Assembly (NCBI GenBank): GCA_963724065.1
Contig: CAVRTB010000005.1
Coordinates: 310,001 to 374,000 of the forward strand
Direction of reading: 5' to 3'
From: DASRIA01 sp963724065
GTDB lineage: Bacteria > Actinomycetota > Thermoleophilia > Solirubrobacterales > JBBDJG01
Length of the DNA: 64,000 nucleotides
The notes below the pieces were generated by a model. That model ran no database searches. It was not told the DNA's origin and saw nothing but the letters and a program-made list of their open reading frames with translations. The translations under genes and the position numbers were made by a program. Positions 15,446 to 23,151 of this stretch are shown piece after piece; the first letter of the stretch is position 1, and each line of letters opens with the position of its first letter.

Positions 15446-16153
15446 GTGCCCGACGACTCCCACGAGCCGCGCGCCGCCCGCGCCGAGGCGGAGGGGTCGA
15501 GTGCGGGGGCCGCGAAGTGGGCCGCGATGAAGGACTTGGAGCGCGGCTACCCGGGGATCTCGGTCGAGCAGGTGACCTTCGAGGTCGTCGCCGAGGAGAC
15601 CGGGCCCGACGGGGAGCCCCTGACCCGCGTGGTGGCGACGGCTGACCTCGCGGGTTGGAAGGTCGCGGAGCAGGAGTTCGACTGGCCCGCCGAGCCGGCC
15701 GAGCGTGTCAGGGAGGTACTGCGCCGTGTGGTGTTGCACCTGGGATTGCGCGCAAGCGTCGACGTCGTCGAGCGCGAGGACGAGATCGCGGCGGAGGTCA
15801 GCGGCACCGAGCTGGGACTGCTGATCGGCAAGCACGGCCAGACGCTCGACGCGCTCCAATCGATCTGCGGCCAGGCTGCCTTCAGGGGGTCGGAGGATCG
15901 CCTGCCGGTGGTCGTGGATGCAGCCGGATATCGCGCCCGCCGTGAGACGGTGCTGCACAGGCAGGCCGACCGCGGCGTTGCCGATGCGCTGAGATACGGC
16001 CGTGCGATCGAGCTCGACTCGATGGGCTCCCAGGAGCGCAAGGTGGTCCACAACTACCTCAAGGACCAGGCGGAGGTGGACACCCACTCCGAGGGGGACG
16101 AGCCGTTTCGCCGGATCGTGATCACGCCTCTGCGACGCCGGCACGAGGACTGA
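15446..16153 (+). CDS. khpB: Jag/KhpB RNA-binding protein
   Basis: 235 residues. A short Jag-N-like region lies near 27-45 (MKDLERGYPGISVEQVTFEV). It is followed by a KH domain whose GXXG loop is IGKHGQTLDALQ (about 132-143) and an R3H domain (MGSQERKVVHNYLKD, near 195-209) carrying the Arg...His signature. KhpB with KhpA binds many RNAs and affects cell elongation in Gram-positive bacteria. GTG start 12 bases after yidC; gene order yidC-jag-rsmG is conserved. Confidence 0.93.
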   Translation: MPDDSHEPRAARAEAEGSSAGAAKWAAMKDLERGYPGISVEQVTFEVVAEETGPDGEPLTRVVATADLAGWKVAEQEFDWPAEPAERVREVLRRVVLHLGLRASVDVVEREDEIAAEVSGTELGLLIGKHGQTLDALQSICGQAAFRGSEDRLPVVVDAAGYRARRETVLHRQADRGVADALRYGRAIELDSMGSQERKVVHNYLKDQAEVDTHSEGDEPFRRIVITPLRRRHED

Positions 16154-16194
16154 AGACGGCCTTGCCCCGCCGCTTTCGCACCGGAGCGTAAAAC

Positions 16195-16941
16195 GTGAAA
16201 CGACGGCCGGGCGCTGGGTCCGAGCCGGATCGGCGCCTTGCCGCTCTGGCCACGAGGTGGTCGCTCGACGCCCTCGCCGTGGAGAAGCTCCACGACCTGC
16301 TGCTCCTGATTCGCGACGATCCACGCGCGGCGACGTCGGTGCGTGTGCCGCAGGACGCGGTGCACGTCCACTTCGCCGACAGCCTCTGCGCCCTGCGGTT
16401 TCTCGACCCGCCCGGCGCTTCCCGGCGCGATCGGCCCGTCCGCGCCGTCGACGTGGGCAGTGGCGCCGGGTTTCCCGGCCTGCCGCTCGCGCTCGCCCGG
16501 CCCGCGCTCCAGGTCGACCTGCTCGAGGCGACCCGGCGCAAGTGCGAGTTCCTCGAGGTCGCGACACGCGAGCTCGACGTGGCAAACGCGCGGGTCGTCA
16601 ACGGCCGCGCCGAGGAGTGGGCCGCCGACGAAGGGCGCGAGCGCTACGACGTCGTGCTCGCGCGGGCGGTCGCGCCCCTTGCGACGCTGGTGGAGTACGC
16701 GGCCCCCCTGCTGTCGCCCGGCGGCAGGCTGGTGGCCTGGAAGGGCGTGCGCGATCCCGGCGAGGAGGCCGCCGGCGAGCGCGCGGCAGAGGAGATCGGC
16801 CTGCAAATGACCCAAATTGAGCGGGTCGAGCCCTATCCGGGCAGCCGCTCGCACAACCTCCACCTCTACGAGAAGTCGAGACCTACGCCAGCTCGCTTCC
16901 CGCGGCGCCCCGGCGCGGCCCGCAAGAGTCCCATCGGGTAA
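16195..16941 (+). CDS. rsmG: 16S rRNA (guanine-N7) methyltransferase RsmG
   Basis: 248 residues. Methylates N7 of a guanine in the 530 loop of 16S rRNA with S-adenosylmethionine. Motif I is DVGSGAGFPG (86-95), preceded by HFADSLCALRFL; motif IV lies near VVLARAVAPL. The C terminus RFPRRPGAARKSPIG is the family ending. GTG start. The start codon falls inside a sequence resembling half of a canonical parS site. Loss of RsmG gives low-level streptomycin resistance in other bacteria. Confidence 0.94.
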   Translation: MKRRPGAGSEPDRRLAALATRWSLDALAVEKLHDLLLLIRDDPRAATSVRVPQDAVHVHFADSLCALRFLDPPGASRRDRPVRAVDVGSGAGFPGLPLALARPALQVDLLEATRRKCEFLEVATRELDVANARVVNGRAEEWAADEGRERYDVVLARAVAPLATLVEYAAPLLSPGGRLVAWKGVRDPGEEAAGERAAEEIGLQMTQIERVEPYPGSRSHNLHLYEKSRPTPARFPRRPGAARKSPIG

Positions 16942-16943
16942 GG

Positions 16944-16959
16944 CCCCCGCGGCAGGGGG
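16944..16959 (+). other. GC hairpin after rsmG
   Basis: CCCCC (16944-16948) pairs with GGGGG (16955-16959) across six bases directly after the rsmG stop. No T run follows, so it is at most a weak or Rho-assisted end. Confidence 0.25.
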
Positions 16960-16964
16960 GACAT

Positions 16965-17068
16965 GGTTCGGTGCCGAACCGTCTCCGAAACCGCCGGGGC
17001 ACACTGGTTCGGCGCCGAACATTTCGGCCGGGCCCGGCGTGCAGGAATGGGAAGTTCGGCGCCGAACC
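16965..17068. repeat. parS: Three parS-like palindromes upstream of parAB
   Basis: GTTCGGYGCCGAAC occurs at 16966-16979 (centre GT/GC), 17007-17020 and 17054-17067, spaced 41 and 47 bases apart. The first extends to a 16-base GGTTCGGTGCCGAACC. Sites 2 and 3 have perfect 14-base dyads. They fill the rsmG-parA gap. Size, symmetry and place match a parS cluster, but the sequence differs from the widespread TGTTTCACGTGAAACA. Binding by the adjacent ParB is inferred. An autoregulatory operator for parAB is the alternative. Confidence 0.7.
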
Positions 17069-17116
17069 ACTGCGAAGACGGCCAAGGCGAGCGCCCGCTA
17101 CGACCGCGGGCGGCTG

Positions 17117-17122
17117 TATCTT
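17117..17122 (+). promoter_or_regulatory. -10 box TATCTT upstream of parA
   Basis: TATCTT ends 14 bases before the parA ATG and would give a leader of about seven bases. No -35 is evident. Confidence 0.35.
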
Positions 17123-17136
17123 CGGCCGAGTTGGCT

Positions 17137-17893
<757 letters not shown>

Positions 17894-17901
<8 letters not shown>

Positions 17902-18766
17902 GAGAGGCATCGGCCGCGGTCTCGCCGCGATCCTGCCCGCGGGCGCCGCGGGCGCCGCGGACGACGAGTCGCTTCAGCGCATCCCGCTGGACCTGATCTC
18001 ACCGAACCCGGACCAGCCCCGCCGGTCGTTCGACGAGCAGGAGCTGAGCGCACTTGCCGACTCGCTGCGCGAGCACGGCCTGCTGCAGCCCGTCCTCGTG
18101 CGCTCACTGCCCGGTGGCCGGTACGAGCTGATCGCAGGGGAGCGCCGCTGGCGTGCCGCCGGCCTTGCCGGCCTCGACCGCATTCCGGCGGTCGTGCGCA
18201 GCGCCGCCGTGCAGGATCGCCTCGAGCTCGCGCTGATCGAGAACATGGCGCGGGAGGACCTCAATCCCGTCGAGTCGGCACGCGCCTGCGCCGCGCTCGT
18301 CGACGAGCTCGGGTTGACGAAGGAGGAGGTCGGTCGACGCGTCGGTAAGAGCCGCGTCGCGATCTCCAATCTCGTGCGCCTGCTCGAGCTTCCCGACGAG
18401 GTGCTCGCGATGCTGGAGTCGGGACAACTGTCGGAGGGTCATGGCCGCGCCGTCCTCCAGGCTTCCGACCACAACGCCCGCCGTCGCGTCGCGCGGAAGG
18501 CGCGCGACCGCGGACTGTCCGTTCGCCAGACGGAGCAGCTCGCCCGCGGCGAGGAGGCTCGCCCGTCGCCCAAGCGCCCGTCGCGGCTCCAGAGCGCCGA
18601 CGCGCTCGCGGCGTCGCGCGACGCGGAGGAGGCGTTGACGGCGCTGCTCGGCCGCGAGGTGCACGCGCGGCTCGGCCGCAGGGGCGGTGCGCTCGAGATC
18701 CCCTTCGACGACCTCGCGGAGCTTGGCGAGATCGTCCGGCGCCTGACCGGCCGCCGCGCCGCTTGA
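17894..18766 (+). CDS. parB: Chromosome-partitioning CTPase ParB (Spo0J)
   Basis: 290 residues. CTP-dependent clamp that loads at parS. The N-terminal peptide VERGIGRGLAAIL is the ParA-stimulating type. Box II is GERRWRAA and box III ENMAREDLNPVE, the CTP-binding signature. The helix-turn-helix is LTKEEVGRRVGKSRVAISNLVRLL, followed by LSEGHGRAVL, where most ParBs have GHARAL. The C-terminal dimer domain ends IPFDDLAELGEIVRRL. GTG start overlapping parA. The change near the HTH and the unusual palindromes upstream may belong together; this is inference. Confidence 0.95.
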
Positions 18767-18816
18767 CGGCGGTTTCGCGCCGGCCGCAGCGACTCGGGAC
18801 GGCATCGACCGTTAGC

Positions 18817-18822
18817 TAGAAT
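18817..18822 (+). promoter_or_regulatory. -10 box TAGAAT for tRNA-Ile
   Basis: TAGAAT ends 21 bases before the tRNA. A start near 18829 would give a 5' leader of about 15 bases. No -35 is apparent. Confidence 0.45.
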
Positions 18823-18843
18823 CGGCCGCACGGCAGCAACGAA

Positions 18844-18917
18844 GGGCGATTAGCTCAGTCGGTTAGAGCGCCTCTCTGATAAGGAGGAGGTCCCTGGTTC
18901 GAGTCCAGGATCGCCCA
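18844..18917 (+). tRNA. ileT: tRNA-Ile (anticodon GAT)
   Basis: 74 bases forming a complete cloverleaf. The acceptor stem GGGCGAT pairs with ATCGCCC and A is the discriminator; CCA is not encoded. The anticodon loop CTGATAA has GAT at 18878-18880, and the T arm is CTGG-TTCGAGT-CCAG. The last 24 bases and the next three recur imperfectly about 1 kb downstream at 19927-19952. Confidence 0.97.
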
Positions 18918-18974
18918 TCTACGGAAACCCGCATCCCGGTGCTCGCGAAGCTCGACCCCCACCCCAGGCTCTGC

Positions 18975-19829
18975 TCAGTCCTTGATCGCACCTGACTTGC
19001 AGGGCTTGCGGCTGTTGAGCGTCAAACGGTCGAGGAACACCGCCGAGTCGTAGATGCGATCGCCCTGGTCGAAGATCGACATGTAGAGGATGTGGCGACC
19101 CGGTGACACGGGCGTCGAGGCGCGCAGGATGCGGGTTGCCCCGTCATAGGTGGTGCCCTTCGCCCTGCCTGCCGTGACGCTCGTATCACCTACCGAGTTG
19201 ACGCGGATCGGATTGCCGTTCGCGTCCGCGGCGAAGTTGTTGGGCGCGACTATCGTCGGGTTCGTCGTTGAGCCGGTGTCCCAGTTCGAGACATCGAGCT
19301 CGGCGATGAAGGCGTCGTTGTAGGTCTGGTTGACGAACTCCGGGAACTCCTCGGACAGGAACCGAAACCGCACCGACAGGCAGTTCGCCTTTCTTGGTAC
19401 CTGAAGCGTGATCCGAAAGATCGTCACGTCGCGGCTGCCACGGATACTTGGCCCGCCGTTCTCTTGCCCGGTCGAGCTGCTGCCGTTCTTGTCGTCGGCG
19501 AGCTTCGCGTCACCGGTCGTGAGGATCCCGAAGCTCTTGCCGTGACGCGGGAAGCCGGCGAGGCGCTTGGTAGAGACAGCGGCCGGATCTCCGAACGGCG
19601 GCAGCGCCGAGAACGATGCCCCTCGTATCCAGCGCCCGTTCGTGACGATCGCGCGGGCGAGCTTTCGTGCAGCCCGAATGGTCTCGCCGCCGCGGTCAGG
19701 AGTGGGCGTGATCCGCTGCTTGCTGGCGGCGTCCGCCGGGCTACCGAGGCCGACGAGAAGCCCGGTGATCAGGAGGATGAGCGCGATGACAGAAATGAGA
19801 GCCAGAGGTGATCGGATGGGCTTGCTCAT
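18975..19829 (-). CDS. Secreted choice-of-anchor L domain protein
   Basis: 284 residues from the ATG at 19829. A signal peptide (core PLALISVIALILLITGLLVG) ends in SPADAAS. The mature part shows choice-of-anchor L features: GKSFGILTTGDA, VRFRFLSEEFPEFV, YNDAFIAELDV and LYMSIFDQGDRIYDSAVFLDRL. Such domains occur in surface or secreted proteins and probably form beta-sandwich modules; no anchor motif is visible at the C terminus. The gene lies between the tRNA-Ile gene and a partial copy of its 3' end, on the opposite strand, and looks less GC-rich than its neighbours, which suggests transfer. Confidence 0.8.
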   Translation of the reverse strand: MSKPIRSPLALISVIALILLITGLLVGLGSPADAASKQRITPTPDRGGETIRAARKLARAIVTNGRWIRGASFSALPPFGDPAAVSTKRLAGFPRHGKSFGILTTGDAKLADDKNGSSSTGQENGGPSIRGSRDVTIFRITLQVPRKANCLSVRFRFLSEEFPEFVNQTYNDAFIAELDVSNWDTGSTTNPTIVAPNNFAADANGNPIRVNSVGDTSVTAGRAKGTTYDGATRILRASTPVSPGRHILYMSIFDQGDRIYDSAVFLDRLTLNSRKPCKSGAIKD

Positions 19830-19926
19830 CACTCGTTTGCCTCTCTTGGGCGGGGGTAGGGAGTGCTTCCGGCCGCTTGCAGCGACCCTATCAATAGGTG
19901 TTAGAGGTTGCTTCACATCGATAGTT

Positions 19927-19952
19927 CTGGTTCGAGCCCAGGTCGCCCATCT
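19927..19952 (+). repeat. Partial copy of the tRNA-Ile 3' end (possible att site)
   Basis: CTGGTTCGAGCCCAGG followed by TCGCCCATCT matches tRNA-Ile bases 18894-18920 except for one substitution (C for T) and one missing A. The T-arm hairpin is intact, but no acceptor, D or anticodon half precedes it. tRNA 3' ends are classic integrase targets, so this looks like an att scar. A decayed tRNA gene is the alternative. Confidence 0.75.
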
Positions 19953-19977
19953 CGAGGCAGGCCGCTACGATCGCTTC

Positions 19978-21597
19978 GTGGGGGTGTTGGAAGACGACGC
20001 CGATGTCGAGGCGCGTCGGCTTGAGGAGAGCGAGCGCGTCGAGAAGCTCGCGCTCGCAGGTACGGGCGACACGTGGTCGACGGTCGGCGACATGCGCTTC
20101 GTGCGCGACGGCAAGGTCGTCGAGGGCCGTGACGGCTTCCTGTTCATGGCGAACGACAACAACCGGGTCGTCGACCAGCACACCGGCGACCTGCTTCTCG
20201 ACGAGCATCAGCTCGAGGGGTGGCGCGCCACGCTGGAGCGGCGCCGCAACTGGTTCGCCGAGCGCGACTGCGCCCACCTCGTGATGGTGGTTCCCAACAA
20301 CCACTCGCTCTATCCAGAGATGATGCCCGAAGGCCGCACGGCCGCGGCCGTGCGGCCGGTGCATCAGCTGATCGCGCACCTCGCGCACGCGGGATCGCCA
20401 GAGAGGATCATCTATCCGCTCGAGGAGATGATGCGCGGGAAGGCGGATCGCCTTGTCGCATCGCCGGTCGACAGCCACTGGACCGACTACGGGGCCTTCC
20501 TGGCGTTCCGCCGGCTGATGGAGGAGGCGGGCAGACTGATCGCCGTTCGCCAGGTTGGCCACCGTGACGTGATGTTCACCGACGCAGATGTGTCCGGCGA
20601 CCTCGGCAGCAAGTTCGACCCGCCCCGCCATCGGCGGCAGCCGGTGGGCCGCATGCGTTACCGCACGGCGCGGTTGATGTTCGACAACTGCGTGGAGGGG
20701 ACGGGCTCGCTTGCGGTGACGCACTGCCCGCCGGCTCCGAACGTGACGTGCTTGCTGCTCGGGGACTCGTACGCCTACTGGCTCGCGCGGTACATGTCGG
20801 AGTGCTTCCGGCGGCTTGTGTTCGCCCATGCGCCGACTCTCGATCGGTCGCTCTTGGAGGCGTCCCAGCCGGACCTCGCGATCACGGTGATCGCGGAGCG
20901 CTTTCTGGTCGTCGTGCCGAACGACGAGCGCGGCCGGTCGATGCGCGCTCGTGAGGAGCGAAAGCGGGAGATCGATCGCATTCGGGTCCCGCTGCTGCAT
21001 TGGACCTGGCCGACGCTCGTGGCACCGAGTCCGGTCGAGGCGCTGAGGTCGAAGCTGATCGTCGGGGGCAACCTGCGCGATGTCGCGCTGATCGGCGTGA
21101 TGGCGTACGCGGGGCTGCGGCCCGCCGAGGCCGCGGCCCTGCGCTGGTCGGCGATCAAGGACGAGACGATCGTCGTCGAGCCGCTCCCGCGGCGGCGGGA
21201 GGCCGGCGCCCGCGCGCGAACCGTTCCCCTGTGGGCACCGCTCGCCGAGGATCTCGAGGCGTGGCGGCGCGAGTCGGGTGGGTCCGGCAACAAGCTTGTC
21301 TTCACCGCGCCCGGCCAAGCATGGTCTGTCGACCTGCGCGTGTGGCGCGACGAGGTCTATGGGCAGCTCACGAAGGAGGCCGGCATCGAGATCTTGCCGC
21401 CGAACCGTTTGCGGCATCTCTACTGCATGATGATGATCAACGGCGGAGCCTCCGCCAAGGAGGTCGCGGCGCTCACCGATGAGACGCCCGAGGGGATCAG
21501 AAAGACCTTCAGGGGCTTGCTCGAGGAGGCCGCCCGCCACGAGCCGGATCAGCCCGAGGACGTGATCCGGGCGACCCGGGCGGTCGCGCCCGCCTGA
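19978..21597 (+). CDS. AlgX-like SGNH domain fused to a degenerate tyrosine recombinase domain
   Basis: 539 residues from the GTG at 19978; a GTG at 19984 and an ATG at 20092 are alternatives. Residues about 35-320 resemble AlgX/AlgJ-type O-acetyltransferases: GRDGFLFMANDNN, HLVMVVPNNHSLYPEMMPEG, VDSHWTDYGAF and the nucleophile block LLLGDSYAYWLARY. From about 350 the chain has a tyrosine-recombinase fold: LRDVALIGVMAYAGLRPAEAAALRW with the box I Arg near 381, RARTVPL, and LRH near 478-480. The box II His is replaced by Asn, the LGH box reads LTD, and the catalytic Tyr position appears to be Phe (KTFRGL). Acetylation chemistry is plausible; recombination activity is unlikely. There is no secretion signal, odd for an AlgX-like protein. 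It starts 26 bases after the tRNA-like repeat. Confidence 0.7.
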   Translation: MGVLEDDADVEARRLEESERVEKLALAGTGDTWSTVGDMRFVRDGKVVEGRDGFLFMANDNNRVVDQHTGDLLLDEHQLEGWRATLERRRNWFAERDCAHLVMVVPNNHSLYPEMMPEGRTAAAVRPVHQLIAHLAHAGSPERIIYPLEEMMRGKADRLVASPVDSHWTDYGAFLAFRRLMEEAGRLIAVRQVGHRDVMFTDADVSGDLGSKFDPPRHRRQPVGRMRYRTARLMFDNCVEGTGSLAVTHCPPAPNVTCLLLGDSYAYWLARYMSECFRRLVFAHAPTLDRSLLEASQPDLAITVIAERFLVVVPNDERGRSMRAREERKREIDRIRVPLLHWTWPTLVAPSPVEALRSKLIVGGNLRDVALIGVMAYAGLRPAEAAALRWSAIKDETIVVEPLPRRREAGARARTVPLWAPLAEDLEAWRRESGGSGNKLVFTAPGQAWSVDLRVWRDEVYGQLTKEAGIEILPPNRLRHLYCMMMINGGASAKEVAALTDETPEGIRKTFRGLLEEAARHEPDQPEDVIRATRAVAPA

Positions 21598-21635
21598 GTG
21601 GGCCTCGGTGCTACCCGGTTGCCGGAGGCCGTTCC

Positions 21636-21641
21636 TATAAT
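21636..21641 (+). promoter_or_regulatory. -10 box TATAAT upstream of the bifunctional nuclease gene
   Basis: A perfect TATAAT gives a leader of about 24 bases to the GTG at 21672, within which AAGG/AGGAG could bind ribosomes. No -35 at normal spacing. Confidence 0.55.
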
Positions 21642-21671
21642 GGGCGGCCCAGCCGTCGCCAAGGGTCAGGA

Positions 21672-22172
21672 GTGACCGAATTGCAGGAGATGGTCATCTA
21701 CGGTGTCAGCTTCGACATGGTCGGCAAGCAGCCCATCGTGTTGTTGAAGACGATCGACGGCAACAAGTTCCTGCCGATCTGGATCGGGCATCCCGAAGCC
21801 GCAGCGATCCTGATGAAGCTTCAGGGCGCGAGTACGCCGCGTCCCATGACGCACGATCTGATCAGCGAGATGATCAACGAGCTCGACGCGCAGTGCACGC
21901 GGGTTTCGGTCACCGAGCTGAAGGACAACACCTTCTTCGCCTCGATCACCCTCAGGGTCAACGGGCAGGAGATCGAGATCGACTCCCGGCCATCCGATGC
22001 GCTCGCCGTGGCGGTCCGCACGTCCGCTCCGATCTTCGCCGCGGAGGACGTGATCCAGGAGAGCGCGATCGAGTTCGAGCAGGAGGCGGAGGACACCGAG
22101 GAGGTCGTCGACAAGTTCAAGGAGTTCCTCGACGAGGTCACGCCCGAGGACTTCGCCCAGGGCTCGGGCTAA
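21672..22172 (+). CDS. Bifunctional nuclease family protein (DUF151)
   Basis: 166 residues. The core matches BFN/DUF151: VIYGVSFDMVGKQPIVLLK, LPIWIGHPEAAAI, RPMTHDLISEMI and IDSRPSDALAVAVR. Plant and bacterial members have been reported to have DNase and RNase activity, but the bacterial physiological role is unclear. A C-terminal acidic tail (EFEQEAEDTEEVVDKF) follows. GTG start. Convergent with ddl, the stops being seven bases apart. Confidence 0.9.
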   Translation: MTELQEMVIYGVSFDMVGKQPIVLLKTIDGNKFLPIWIGHPEAAAILMKLQGASTPRPMTHDLISEMINELDAQCTRVSVTELKDNTFFASITLRVNGQEIEIDSRPSDALAVAVRTSAPIFAAEDVIQESAIEFEQEAEDTEEVVDKFKEFLDEVTPEDFAQGSG

Positions 22173-22179
22173 ACGCTCC

Positions 22180-23151
22180 CTACCTCGCTACGGGCGCGCT
22201 CGCCTTGCGCGACAGCGCCTGGTCGAGCATCCGGCGCACCAGCTGCTCGAAGAGAACACCTGCAGCTTCCGCTGCTTGCGGGAGCAGACTCGTTTCGGTG
22301 AGCCCTGGGATCGCCTGTGCCTCGAGCACCTGAAGCTCGCCGTCCTCCGCGAGGATCATGTCGATCCGCGCGAAGCCGTAGCACCCCAGCAGCCGGTACA
22401 CCGACACGGCCAGGTCCTGGGCCCGCGCGGTGAGCGCGTCCGAGAGGTCCGCCGGGCATACATAGTCGGTCTTGCCGATCTCGTAGCGGGACTCGAAGTC
22501 GAAGAAGTACTCCTGCTTGGGCTTCGCCTCGACGACCGGCAGCGGTTGCACCCCGTCTTCGTCCTCGAGCAGCGAGACCGCGAGCTCGCGCCCTTCGATG
22601 TGGCGCTCGAGTAGCACCCGGTCGTCGTAGCTGAATGCCGCGATCAGGGCCTCGGGGACGTCGCTCGCCGATTCCGCAAACCTGATGCCGAGCGCGGAGC
22701 CCTGCGCCGCAGGCTTGACCACCACCGGAAAACCGAGTCGCTCCTCGATCGCCGGGAGCGCCTCGCCCGCTCCGAGCTCCTTGAAGGCGATCTCGCTGAA
22801 TGCGAAGAAGTCGGGCGTCGGCAGGCCTTGCTCCACGAGCATGTGCTTCGTGAGCACTTTGTCCATGCAGCGCATGCACCCGAGGACGCCGGATCCCGTG
22901 TAGGGGATGCCCACGATCTCGAGCAGCTCCTGGACGGTGCCGTCCTCACCCCCGCGACCGTGCAGCGCCACGAAGGCGACGTCCGCGCCGCTCGCGCGCA
23001 GGTCGTCCAGCAGCGACTGGCCGACGTCGATCGAGACGTAGTCGATGCCGAGTCGCTCGAGCGCGTCCTCCACTCGCGCCGCGGAGCGCAGCGAGACCTG
23101 GCGCTCGAGCGACGGGCCGCCTTTCAGGACGGCGACCCGCGACGGCGTCAT
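22180..23151 (-). CDS. ddl: D-alanine--D-alanine ligase
   Basis: 323 residues. ATP-dependent ligation of two D-alanines for peptidoglycan. The ATP-grasp features are visible: LHGRGGEDGTVQELLEIVGIPYTGSG, GFPVVVKPAAQGSALGI and LEAQAIPGLTETSL. The metal-binding segment usually contains Asn in EINTxPG; here it reads EAQAIPG, so Ala replaces Asn, which deserves a check. The start overlaps the upstream aminotransferase stop (ATGA), indicating coupled translation. Confidence 0.9.
   Translation of the reverse strand: MTPSRVAVLKGGPSLERQVSLRSAARVEDALERLGIDYVSIDVGQSLLDDLRASGADVAFVALHGRGGEDGTVQELLEIVGIPYTGSGVLGCMRCMDKVLTKHMLVEQGLPTPDFFAFSEIAFKELGAGEALPAIEERLGFPVVVKPAAQGSALGIRFAESASDVPEALIAAFSYDDRVLLERHIEGRELAVSLLEDEDGVQPLPVVEAKPKQEYFFDFESRYEIGKTDYVCPADLSDALTARAQDLAVSVYRLLGCYGFARIDMILAEDGELQVLEAQAIPGLTETSLLPQAAEAAGVLFEQLVRRMLDQALSRKASAPVAR

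Noticed and set aside
14540..16585. A minus-strand open frame of 681 codons over yidC, jag and rsmG
   Set aside because: Shadow of recognised plus-strand genes, with low-complexity composition.
16963..17136. N-terminal extension of ParA through the palindromes
   Set aside because: The translated stretch only reflects the repeats (HWFGAEH, SSAPNH) and ParA proteins begin just before the Walker box. The ATG at 17137 is better.
19891..21540. A minus-strand open frame of 549 codons opposite the SGNH-recombinase gene
   Set aside because: The plus strand encodes recognisable AlgX and recombinase motifs; the antisense product has none.
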